The notes below the pieces were generated by a model. That model saw only the letters and a list, made by a program, of their open reading frames with translations, did not search any database and was not told the DNA's origin. Below, piece after piece: positions 38,579 to 46,994 of a stretch of 64,000 nucleotides of DNA (the first letter of the stretch is position 1; each line of letters starts with the position of its first letter). A program made the translations under genes and the position numbers. The DNA comes from Clostridia bacterium (GTDB taxonomy: Bacteria; Bacillota; Clostridia; TANB77; CAG-508): the NCBI GenBank assembly GCA_017626365.1, contig JAGAIV010000040.1, positions 1 to 64,000 on the forward strand. Reading direction: 5' to 3'.

Positions 38579-40348
38579 ATGGATAAAAGAGAAGTAGAAG
38601 ATATATTAATATCAATGAAAACTTCTGAAAATGAAGAAATAATAAATAAATTACTAGATAAAGTTAAAATAATTGATAATATTTCACTTCAAAATGCAAT
38701 TAGACAAGCAGGAGGTACAAGGGAAGCCATAACAAAATTTTTTGAAAACAAGATCTCCGAAATACAAAATAAAACTACTCAAGAACATACTCAAGTAAAT
38801 GAAATGTTTTCATATGGAATAACTGGTAATTGTATACATCTTCATTTACCGACCGATCTTCATTCAATGATTGCAGAACGAGGAATTTCTGGAACAATAG
38901 ATACAGTTAATTTGTATTTATTAGATGCAATAGATAAAATAAAAGCATTAAAAGATGATAGATATGATAAATTTCAAGAGAAAGATAGTATTTATATGAT
39001 TTCTCCTATATTATTAGGAAGAGAATTAAGATTTTTAGAAGAATTAGATTTTGAAACAAGAAATTATAAGAAAAGTGAACTAAATAGTGAAGATTTTTTA
39101 AGAAGGAATCCAGAAGCAATATTGGCTACGCGAATTTTTGGTAAAGACAAAAATGTGGGAACAGCACAGATAAATTTTGATATAATATCTTCAAATGAGT
39201 GGCAGGAGAAAAAAGAAGAAAGATTAAAAGAGTTTGCTAGTAAAGGAATTACATTTATTCCTAAAAAACAAGAGCTATCAAGAAAGATAAGTGTAGAGGA
39301 AATTGAAGGCTTAGAAAAAATTGGAGAAGGAAAATGTGCTAATATATATAGAAATGGCAGCATTGTATATAAAATATTAAAAGAAAATGTTGATTCAAGA
39401 AAATTTTACAGTAAAGAAATGCTACAACAACTAGTAGGAATAAAAAGTGATTTATGTGTATTTCCAAATGAAATATTAGAAGATAATAATGAAAATTTAT
39501 TAGGATATTCAATGGATTTAGCTTCTGAAAGAAAGATGAAAGATGTAATAGCAATGTTACCATTTGATCAGATACAATCTGCTATTGAAAAAGCAGAACA
39601 AGAGATTAGAAAAATATCTGAACAAGCTATTATGTTTGATGATATGCATGATGACAATATAATGTGGAATGAAGAAACGAAAAGTATACAAATAATAGAT
39701 ACAGATTTCTTTAAAAAAATAGAGGATAGTTCAAGTCTAAATAATGTTAATTATCTGAAGTTTAGCAGAGAAATACAACATATGATAGATTCACAGATAT
39801 ATCAATATGGTAGAATAGAAAATGAAACATTAATCCCATTTTATGATTTAACAAATTTGAAAACTAACAATGGAGAACAATTATCGATTAATGAATATAT
39901 TTTAAATCTAAAATCTGTTATTGAAAACGATTTTGGGAGACAATTTAATAATTTGAATGAAATAGAAATAGCTTTGCAAGAAAAACAAGCTGAATTTGAA
40001 GAGCAACAACATCTAGAGCAAGTGTCTAATAATTTAACTATAAAAGAAAAAGTTATAAGATTTTTAGCTCAAAGTAGACATATAAGAAAACTACCATTTG
40101 TAAATAAACTCATTGATAAACAAATAAAAATGTTACCAACAGACGTACAAGAAGTGGTAAATAAACCAAGAGAAAATACTATTCACAGTCAAGCACAAAA
40201 AACGAGTGGTACAAAAGAAAGAAAAAAAGTTTTTAATCAAGAGTTGAGAAATTGGAAAAATAATGTAACACAAGAACACCAAAACAATACAGTAGATAGA
40301 ACGGTAGAAAATAAGAAAGAAAGTAAAAAAACTAATTTAGAATTATAG
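38579..40348 (+). CDS. Protein-kinase-fold protein with unknown N-terminal domain
   Basis: I chose ATG 38579 because GGGAG is eight bases upstream; ATG 38564 is also possible. Residues about 15-230 form an unrecognised domain (ITGNCIHLHLPTDLHSMIAERG). Residues 245-430 look like a kinase or phosphotransferase fold: a Gly-rich loop IGEGKCANIYRNG, VYKILKEN with the likely Lys, catalytic loop FDDMHDDNIMWN and metal-binding IIDTDFF. The C-terminal 150 residues are basic and of low complexity. The gene is AT-rich with no in-frame CGG. Substrate is unknown. Confidence 0.7.
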   Translation: MDKREVEDILISMKTSENEEIINKLLDKVKIIDNISLQNAIRQAGGTREAITKFFENKISEIQNKTTQEHTQVNEMFSYGITGNCIHLHLPTDLHSMIAERGISGTIDTVNLYLLDAIDKIKALKDDRYDKFQEKDSIYMISPILLGRELRFLEELDFETRNYKKSELNSEDFLRRNPEAILATRIFGKDKNVGTAQINFDIISSNEWQEKKEERLKEFASKGITFIPKKQELSRKISVEEIEGLEKIGEGKCANIYRNGSIVYKILKENVDSRKFYSKEMLQQLVGIKSDLCVFPNEILEDNNENLLGYSMDLASERKMKDVIAMLPFDQIQSAIEKAEQEIRKISEQAIMFDDMHDDNIMWNEETKSIQIIDTDFFKKIEDSSSLNNVNYLKFSREIQHMIDSQIYQYGRIENETLIPFYDLTNLKTNNGEQLSINEYILNLKSVIENDFGRQFNNLNEIEIALQEKQAEFEEQQHLEQVSNNLTIKEKVIRFLAQSRHIRKLPFVNKLIDKQIKMLPTDVQEVVNKPRENTIHSQAQKTSGTKERKKVFNQELRNWKNNVTQEHQNNTVDRTVENKKESKKTNLEL

Positions 40349-40384
40349 GATTAATTTTACGTATTTGTCTAATCATTGCATTAT

Positions 40385-40421
40385 AAAAGACGAGAATCAT
40401 ATTTTAAGATTATCGTCTTTT
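40385..40421. terminator. Hairpin at the convergent end of pnuC and the kinase-fold gene
   Basis: A stem AAAAGACGA/TCGTCTTTT with T-runs on both strands, overlapping the 3' end of pnuC. Confidence 0.7.
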
Positions 40422-41110
40422 AAATTTTTTTCTTTTTGTATTTGTTTCATTCTTTTCCAATTGTATGTACCATATATATCATTGATAAGTAAAAGTATTG
40501 GTCCAACTAGTACAGGGATTAAGCTTATATTACCACCTATAATAGGAATTAGCCATAAGGTAATAATAACAAAATCATTTGCTATATAGCAAATTAAAGA
40601 AAGTTCACTTCTTCTTGCTTCGAAATAACTTGCTAGAACACTGGTTACAACAGATAAAGAACTGATAACCAATAAGTCTGTGTTAAAGAATTTTAGGATA
40701 AAAAAGTATATCCAAAATAGTATTAATTGAGATGATAAGGTAATTGCTATTTCTTTTTTAGATAAAGTATTAATAATTACAACATCATCGTCTTTGTCTT
40801 GATTTCTTAACCAATCAATGATTCCAACGATCATAATAGGGAAAGTTAAAAATATGGTTATTAGTAATTCCCCATAGTATCCTTGGTTATAAGAAACAAT
40901 ACCATAAAAGAATACACTAACAAAACCAACAAAATAGGATTCCACTTTTCCTTTTGACATTAATAAGGCTGTTATTAAATAAAGTGAAGTATATAAAGTA
41001 TCAATAACAGAGCCACTAAATAAGATAGAAGATAGAATGGATATTGTTAATCCTGATATTAAAAAAGTTAATTCGAATTTAGTCCAATCTTTAAAATAAT
41101 TTTTTATCAT
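40397..41110 (-). CDS. pnuC: Nicotinamide mononucleotide/riboside transporter PnuC-like
   Basis: A 237-residue protein with about seven membrane helices. The PnuC pattern is seen in GFVSVFFYGIVSYNQGYYGELLI, in WLRNQDKDDD, and in the C-terminal NDIYGTYNWKRM. It imports vitamin precursors by facilitated diffusion, usually nicotinamide riboside. AAGGAGG lies before the ATG. No riboswitch is evident upstream. Confidence 0.85.
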   Translation of the reverse strand: MIKNYFKDWTKFELTFLISGLTISILSSILFSGSVIDTLYTSLYLITALLMSKGKVESYFVGFVSVFFYGIVSYNQGYYGELLITIFLTFPIMIVGIIDWLRNQDKDDDVVIINTLSKKEIAITLSSQLILFWIYFFILKFFNTDLLVISSLSVVTSVLASYFEARRSELSLICYIANDFVIITLWLIPIIGGNISLIPVLVGPILLLINDIYGTYNWKRMKQIQKEKNLKDDNLKI

Positions 41111-41276
41111 AATACCTCCTTATTATAAGCATTAAAATTATATAATAAAAACGTCTTAATATCAATCAAAACTCAACATAATTCAAGAACAAAATATACT
41201 TTATTAAAACTGATTAATGTGATAATATAAAAATATATTAATAAAGAAGAGGAATAAATGAGGAATGTAAAAATTG

Positions 41277-41313
41277 AAAAGGAAGCTTATTTGATAAAAT
41301 AAGCTCCTTTTTT
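41277..41313 (-). terminator. Terminator downstream of the orphan gene at 41343
   Basis: A stem AAAGGAAGCTTATT/AATAAGCTCCTTT with T-runs in both directions. On the minus strand it ends the gene at 41343-41810. Confidence 0.75.
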
Positions 41314-41342
41314 GTAGTTGCTAAAGGCATCTACATGATACA

Positions 41343-41810
41343 TCATGCAAAAGATAAGTCTATTCCAACCAAAACTCGATTTTCTTCCAGTGGGCAAGCG
41401 CATTGAACAGAAAGAACAACGTCTGAATCAAAATAGCTAGAGAGTTCAGCAATAATCAATTTTTCCAAAAGATGTTTCTCATTCAACTCCGGATTAGTAT
41501 TATAACTTAACTTTTCATTTTGAAATACTAGAACAGGCCTCTTATAGGGAGGTTTCAATTCATCTTTCATTTGTTGAATAAAAAAATCAATAGTATCATT
41601 GATTAAAGAAAAATAATGTCTTTTAAAAAAACTATCTGCATTAATAGTAGCATTATTTTTCTCTTCCATACTTTTGCGACTAGCTTGTTTTTCTAAAGTA
41701 GCCGACTCTTCTTCTAAAAGTTTCCGAATATGTTTGACAGAAGCGTTAAGACTTTCTGTTATATCCGAGTTGTTTTGCTGGTACGAATAACTTGGTGCTA
41801 AAAATTTCAT
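41343..41810 (-). CDS. Orphan 155-residue protein with an ordinary in-frame CGG codon
   Basis: Starts MKFLAPSYSYQQNNSDITES with AGGAGG upstream. I do not recognise it; the N-terminal half is charged and helical, the C-terminal half looks alpha/beta (VVLSVQCACPLEENRVLVGID). Codon 28 (bases 41726-41724) is CGG in HIRKLLEEE and the frame stays open after it, whereas a +1 shift would meet a stop three codons later. It is thus the one gene that conflicts with the CGG rule. It uses CGC, CGA and AGG too and may be recently acquired, or truncated in this host. Confidence 0.7.
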   Translation of the reverse strand: MKFLAPSYSYQQNNSDITESLNASVKHIRKLLEEESATLEKQASRKSMEEKNNATINADSFFKRHYFSLINDTIDFFIQQMKDELKPPYKRPVLVFQNEKLSYNTNPELNEKHLLEKLIIAELSSYFDSDVVLSVQCACPLEENRVLVGIDLSFA

Positions 41811-41949
41811 AGGGTCCTCCTTTTGCTAAACTATTTTTAAAACAAACTATAGTTTAACATAAGATGAGAAAAAAGTAAATAGAAATATTGCGAATAAACT
41901 TGTTGTATGGTATGATGTGCATAAAGAAAATAGCAAAGAGGCGATAATT

Positions 41950-43075
41950 ATGGCAAATATTTTTGATTACCTTATTTGGAGAGGAGATCTAAGTGTTAAT
42001 CAATCCGAATTTAATGAAATAGATAATTTGATTTTAGCACGTTTTTCGTACTTTCCATTTGACAATATATTAAAAGAAAATGAGACTATCACAATAGAAG
42101 AAGCTGGAAAAAGGTTTGAAAAATTAGATATTGAGAAAGAGAAAATTTTGCAAAAAGAAGATATTGATTTATTTCCTGCTTTAGCAAAAAGTAAGAGATT
42201 TTCACAGATGAAAATTACAAAATATATTAACAAAGTTAGTCAAGAAGAAGAAAAACAATTTTCTGCGATTACAATTCTTATGCCAGATGATACGACTTAT
42301 ATATCATTTCGAGGAACGGATAATACCTTAGTTGGATGGAAGGAAGACTTTAATATGAGCTTTCAGGAGAAAGTTCCATCACAATTAGATGCAGTGGAAT
42401 ATACAAAACAAGTTGCAAATCAATATTCTAATTTACTTCGAATTGGAGGACATTCAAAAGGAGGAAATATTGCAGTTTATGCAGCAAGCTTTTGTTCTAG
42501 TGACATCCAAGATAGAATTATAAATGTATACAATAACGATGGGCCAGGTTTTCATGAAACTGTTATTTCCAATCCAAAATATCAAAGAATCCTTCCAAAG
42601 GTACATACTTTTGTTCCACAAACATCGATTATAGGACGCTTACTATACCATGAGGAAAACTATACTGTAGTGCAAAGTACTCGGAAGTGGTGTGATGCAA
42701 CATGATTTATATACATGGCAATTACAAGGAAAAGAATTTATTCATTTAGATGAAGTAGACAATGGAAGTCAGTTTATTGATAAAACAATAAAAAAGTGGC
42801 TAAAGGAAGTTTCTCCAGAACAAAGAGGAGAATTTATTAATAACGTTTTTGAAATTTTACAAGCTACGGATGCAGACACGTTAGCACAAATAAAAGAAAA
42901 GTGGATGAAAAATGCCAAAATATTAATTTCGACTTATAAGAATATGGATGAGGAAAGTAAAAAAATGATGGTACAAACTATGGAAGAACTATTTGCTATC
43001 ATAAAAAATAATGTAATGGAAAAATTTAAATTACCTGAAAAGAAAGAAAATAAGAAAGTAAAAGATGTAAATTAA
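41950..43075 (+). CDS. DUF2974 (Mbeg1-like) alpha/beta hydrolase, read through a +1 shift at CGG
   Basis: ATG 41950 (MANIFDYLIWRGDLSV) is typical of the family start. Residues 120-240 carry FRGTDNTLVGWKEDF, the nucleophile elbow GGHSKGGNIAVYAA and the acid region NNDGPGF. Zero frame ends at 42705 in STRKWCDAT. Skipping C at CGG 42682 gives STGSGVMQHDLYTWQL, where the conserved His-Asp of the family's last catalytic segment appears. The full product is 374 residues, the family's usual size. Substrate is unknown; lipase-like activity is inferred from the fold. Confidence 0.88.
42682..42685 (+). other. +1 frameshift site CGGA in the DUF2974 gene
   Basis: ACT CGG AAG becomes ACT GGA AGT (T-G-S), eight residues before the conserved QHD segment. 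The P-site codon is ACT. Confidence 0.9.
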
Positions 43076-43083
43076 ATATCATA

Positions 43084-43119
43084 GAACGTTATCGGGAAGA
43101 TACCGAATAACGTTCTTTT
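43084..43119 (+). terminator. Terminator after the DUF2974 gene
   Basis: A stem GAACGTTATCGG/CCGAATAACGTTC followed by TTTTATTTT. Confidence 0.88.
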
Positions 43120-43532
43120 ATTTTACGAATTTAACAAGATGTATTCACAAAGAGGACATATCCTAAATATAAAATACCTAACAGAAAGGAGGAATGAGAC
43201 AAAGAAAGAACACATATATAAATAAAGAATAAAACATAAAAATATAAATTTGTAATGATTGTTAGGAGGAAAGAAAGTTCATAGTAAAATAGTAAAGGTG
43301 AAATACCCAAAATGTCCTTTTAAAAGCTGTCAAAAGTCGAATTTTGACAGCTTTTGTCGACGAAAAATTCTTTACAAATCAAGAAAAATGGGTTACAATA
43401 AAATTGTTCATTCATAGAAAAAGTTTGAGTTCGAACTTATCAAAAAAAATTTTTTCTTTAAAAATTAAAATCAAAATGAAAAATCCAAACAGATTAAAAA
43501 TTAAATAAAAAACAGGAGAGTGAGTAACCACT
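43120..43532 (+). other. Intergenic region with an orphan terminator and two ribosome-site-like motifs
   Basis: No protein gene is convincing. AAGGAGG at 43186 and AGGAGG at 43264 precede only tiny frames (12 codons from 43194). A strong hairpin AAAAGCTGTCAAAA/ATTTTGACAGCTTTT at 43322-43356 ends whatever transcript crosses it. A small RNA or a leader transcript of 100-150 bases is possible. Confidence 0.4.
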
Positions 43533-44069
43533 ATGAAAGATCATACGAAGACTTATGTCAGTTTACTGACTTTATTTATTGCGCTTGTTATTTTTGTTCA
43601 AACTAATGTATTAACAATTATGATATTTGAATTAAAAGGAACAACTAAGCAAGTAGCACAAACAGGAGAAATAGAACCGGAAGAAAAAATAAAAGAATGG
43701 AAATTAAAAATTCCTAAAATTGATGTATCTGGCAATATTGAAGAGGGAACTGAAGAAGAAACAATTAACAATAGCATTGGACATTTTACGAATACCCCTT
43801 ATTTAGATGGTAATGTTGGGCTAATTGCGGGGTGCTATGGATATAAAGAAAACTATTTTGCAGACCTAGAAAAGTTAGAACAAGGAGATGTTATTTTATA
43901 TCAATATGGAGACCAAAAAAAAGAATACAAAGTGATTCACAATAACATTATTGACCAAAAAGACTGGTCATATTTAAGTAGTACAAACGAAAATAAATTA
44001 ACACTCATTACAGGAGTAGTAAATGAACCAGAAAAAAGAAGATGCGTACAAGCAGAAGAAATAAAATAG
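43533..44069 (+). CDS. Sortase-family protein with both catalytic residues replaced
   Basis: A 178-residue protein with an N-terminal membrane anchor (residues 8-30) and a sortase beta-barrel: WKLKIPKIDVSGNIEEGT, then NVGLIAGCYGYKENYFADL, YKVIHNN and LTLITGVVNEPEKRRCVQAEE. Active sortases have GH where this has GC, and TLxTC where this has TLITG. The Arg region (EKRRCVQA) is kept. By these comparisons the catalytic His and Cys are missing. It precedes a surface protein by 11 bases. It may be a non-catalytic sortase relative, or use the displaced Cys residues. Confidence 0.75.
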   Translation: MKDHTKTYVSLLTLFIALVIFVQTNVLTIMIFELKGTTKQVAQTGEIEPEEKIKEWKLKIPKIDVSGNIEEGTEEETINNSIGHFTNTPYLDGNVGLIAGCYGYKENYFADLEKLEQGDVILYQYGDQKKEYKVIHNNIIDQKDWSYLSSTNENKLTLITGVVNEPEKRRCVQAEEIK

Positions 44070-44080
44070 GAGGATGAAAA

Positions 44081-45568
44081 ATGAAGAAAATAATAAAATT
44101 AGTAGAAATTTTTACGATAATTACTATATTACTAGGAACAAATGTAAAAGCATTTACTGTAGACACAACAGCAAGAGCATCCATTGTTTTTGATGATAAG
44201 ATGCCATATCATTACGAGGCAGAAGAAAAAGTAAATTATAAAATGCTAACCTATAAAGGAGGAAAAGTTCTATATACTTTGAACCGAAATAATGATATTG
44301 TAATGACTCTTTTTACAGATGCCGAAAGTTATTTAGATTCTGTATGTGAAAGAATACTAGAAAATGGATATCCAGCTAAAACATACCAAGAATTAGGAGT
44401 AAGCAATGGAAATGAAGCTTATTTTGCAACCCAAGAAGCAATCTATGCATATTTGGAAAATAAGGATATAAACAAATATATTGCAGAAAATGAAGAAGGA
44501 GAAAGAATTTTAGCTTGTACCAAACAAATTTTAGAAAAGGCAAAAAAAGAAGAGGTAAGTTTTATTGAAATAGATTCTGAATGGCAAGTCGATGAAACAG
44601 ATGATAGTTATATGTATAAACAATATGGTATTTCTTTAGATTCTAAAATAGATAGTGTTGGTATTGAGCTAGAAAATGCATCTAATGTAAAAGTAACTAC
44701 ACAGGAAAATGGTACAGTTTCTATGACAAAAAATGGTGATATAATAAAGATTCTTGTGCCAAAAGGAATGAATCAAGATTTTAAGGTAAAACTATCTTAT
44801 GAAAGAGAAGGACTTAATTTATATAAAATATATCATTCCTCCAATACAAGCATAAAATATTTAATAGAAGAAAGAGGGCAAGTTCAAAAAGAAAAGACAT
44901 TTGATGTGGAATTTAAAACCTTAGCACCTATTATCATTTCAAATTATGACAAAGAAACAAATGAACCAATATCAAGAAGCGTTTTTTCTATTTTAGATAA
45001 ATCCTATAAAACGATAAAAGAAAATTTAATAACCGATGAAGAAGGAAAAGTGCAGAGTTTTTTAGAGTCAGGAGACTATTTTTTAAAACAAACCGAAATA
45101 TCAGAAGAATATTCAATATCAGAAGGATTAGTAAGTTTTACAGTAAAGGGAATAGAGAACATAGATTTAAATGTATACAATGCAGAGGTTAGTAAAGAAG
45201 AAATAAACAGAGAAAATACACAAATTAATGTTACAGAAGAAACAAAAGAAATTGTAGAAAATGATGTGACTAATGTTATGAATATTCATACAACAAATAT
45301 AGAAAAAGAAACTATTCATGAAACTAATGAAACGAATTTTGAAAATATAAATTATTTTGTTAATACGACATATTTGAAAAATGTTAATAATATAACAAAA
45401 GAAAATACTTATTCAAATAATATATGGAAAGAAGTTGTAACAAACAAGAAAGTAGCAGGAGAAAATAAGACTACAAATATGACAAGAGATGAGTATATGA
45501 CCTATATTGATTTTGTAAAAATGGGTAATTTAGAAGTTCCTAATTTACCAGTAGCACTAAAGCAATAA
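44081..45568 (+). CDS. Secreted thioester-domain-like surface protein with prealbumin-fold repeat
   Basis: A signal peptide occupies residues 1-24 (IIKLVEIFTIITILLGTNVKA). An adhesin thioester-domain-like region follows with the TQ motif (FATQEAIYAYLEN). The position where such domains carry the thioester Cys reads VLYTLNRN, with Thr. Residues about 285-370 are a Cna-B/SpaA-like domain (SNYDKETNEPISRSVFSILD ... GDYFLKQTE). The Asn/Thr-rich C-terminus ends VPNLPVALKQ, with no LPXTG, hydrophobic helix or basic tail. It is paired with the sortase-like gene just upstream. Confidence 0.72.
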   Translation: MKKIIKLVEIFTIITILLGTNVKAFTVDTTARASIVFDDKMPYHYEAEEKVNYKMLTYKGGKVLYTLNRNNDIVMTLFTDAESYLDSVCERILENGYPAKTYQELGVSNGNEAYFATQEAIYAYLENKDINKYIAENEEGERILACTKQILEKAKKEEVSFIEIDSEWQVDETDDSYMYKQYGISLDSKIDSVGIELENASNVKVTTQENGTVSMTKNGDIIKILVPKGMNQDFKVKLSYEREGLNLYKIYHSSNTSIKYLIEERGQVQKEKTFDVEFKTLAPIIISNYDKETNEPISRSVFSILDKSYKTIKENLITDEEGKVQSFLESGDYFLKQTEISEEYSISEGLVSFTVKGIENIDLNVYNAEVSKEEINRENTQINVTEETKEIVENDVTNVMNIHTTNIEKETIHETNETNFENINYFVNTTYLKNVNNITKENTYSNNIWKEVVTNKKVAGENKTTNMTRDEYMTYIDFVKMGNLEVPNLPVALKQ

Positions 45569-45595
45569 CAGAAAAGTAAAATAGACGAAAAATAA

Positions 45596-45625
45596 TTGAC
45601 AGACAAAGCTTCTCAAGTATATAAT
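45596..45625 (+). promoter_or_regulatory. Promoter of the CorC/HlyC gene
   Basis: TTGACA at 45596-45601, an 18-base spacer, and TATAAT at 45620-45625. Confidence 0.8.
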
Positions 45626-45669
45626 AATCACAGAAAAATGGGAAAGACAGAAAGGAAAAAGAAAAGTTA

Positions 45670-46992
45670 ATGGCACAAGTAATTGTTTTAATTATTTTAA
45701 TTTTAATCAATGGATATTTTGCAGCAAGTGAGATTGCTTTTATTTCATTAAATGATGCAAAAGTGACAAAGCAAGCAAAAGAGGGAAATAAAAAAGCAAA
45801 ACAAATTTTAAAAATGTTAGAAAATCCAAGCAGATTCTTAGCAACAATTCAAATAGGAATTACATTTGCAGGTTTTTTATCCAGTGCGTTTGCTTCAGAT
45901 GCATTTGCAAGTAAGCTAGCTCCTGTTTTAAATGAATGGGTTCCAGCGGTTGGCATCCAAGTGTGGCAGAGTATAGCTATTATTGTAATTACTGTCATTT
46001 TATCATTCTTTACACTAGTTTTTGGAGAGTTAGTTCCAAAACGTTTAGCCATGAAGCATTATGAAAAGATTGCATATGGAACGATTGGCGTCATTCGAGC
46101 TATTTATATTGTTACTGTCCCATTTGTAAAATTATTAACAGCTTCAACCAATGTAGTTTCAAAACTATTTGGAGTTTCAGAAAAAGATGAGGAAGTAGTA
46201 ACTGAAGAAGAAATTAAAATGATGGTAGATGAAGGAGAAGAAAAAGGTTCAATAGAAGAGGAAGAAAGAAATTTAATTAACAATGTATTTGAATTTAATG
46301 ATATTACCGTATCTGAAATTATGACTCATAGAACCGATATTTATGCAGTTGATATCAATCAGAATTTAAATGATTTAATAGAAGAATTAGATGAATATAA
46401 ATATAGCAGAGTTCCTGTTTATGAAGGAACAATAGATGAAATAAAAGGAATTTTATACTTAAAAGATTTGCTAAAGTATGTAAAAAGTAAAAAAATTGTA
46501 AAACTAAAAACTATTATACGACCTGCTTATTTTGTGGCTCAGTCAAAACCGATTAATGAAGTATTTCGAGAATTACAAAAAAATAACAACCAAATGGCAG
46601 TTGTCCTAGATGAATATGGTGGAACCGCAGGAATTGTTACGATGGAGGATATTTTAGAAGAACTAGTTGGTGATATTTTCGATGAATATGATGAAATTGA
46701 AAAAGAGTATGAAAAGATAGATGATAATACTTATTTAATTAGTGGAAGCGTTACAATTAATGAGTTAAAGAAAATTTTAGAAGTCCCAATACCAGAAGGT
46801 GATTATGAAACATTATCTGGTTATTTACAGGACATGTTAGGAAGAATCCCAGAAGATGAAGAAAAACCAGTCATTGAAACAGAGCAAGTAACCTATAAAA
46901 TAGAAGAATATGAAGATAAACGAATTTTAAAAGTAAAAGCATGTAAAAACCATAATATAGAAGAAAAGACCAAAGAAGAGAAAGAAGGATAA
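45670..46992 (+). CDS. HlyC/CorC-family transporter (DUF21, CBS pair, CorC domain)
   Basis: A 440-residue protein. DUF21 holds three to four membrane helices (residues 1-190, with ASEIAFISLNDAKV and GELVPKRLAMKHYEKIA). Two CBS domains follow (VSEIMTHRTDIYAVD ..., MAVVLDEYGGTAGIVTMEDI), and then a C-terminal CorC_HlyC domain (ISGSVTINELKKIL). The family is linked to magnesium and other ion export, with CBS domains sensing nucleotides. The WG-repeat gene starts 2 bases after its stop, so they are co-transcribed. Confidence 0.92.
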   Translation: MAQVIVLIILILINGYFAASEIAFISLNDAKVTKQAKEGNKKAKQILKMLENPSRFLATIQIGITFAGFLSSAFASDAFASKLAPVLNEWVPAVGIQVWQSIAIIVITVILSFFTLVFGELVPKRLAMKHYEKIAYGTIGVIRAIYIVTVPFVKLLTASTNVVSKLFGVSEKDEEVVTEEEIKMMVDEGEEKGSIEEEERNLINNVFEFNDITVSEIMTHRTDIYAVDINQNLNDLIEELDEYKYSRVPVYEGTIDEIKGILYLKDLLKYVKSKKIVKLKTIIRPAYFVAQSKPINEVFRELQKNNNQMAVVLDEYGGTAGIVTMEDILEELVGDIFDEYDEIEKEYEKIDDNTYLISGSVTINELKKILEVPIPEGDYETLSGYLQDMLGRIPEDEEKPVIETEQVTYKIEEYEDKRILKVKACKNHNIEEKTKEEKEG

Positions 46993-46994
46993 AA

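Noticed and set aside
41258-41302. A 14-codon plus-strand frame (MRNVKIEKEAYLIK)
   Set aside because: It overlaps a terminator stem and is too short to support, despite a purine-rich stretch upstream.
43194-43232. A 12-codon frame after AAGGAGG
   Set aside because: The ribosome site is only one base from the ATG and the peptide has no recognisable character.
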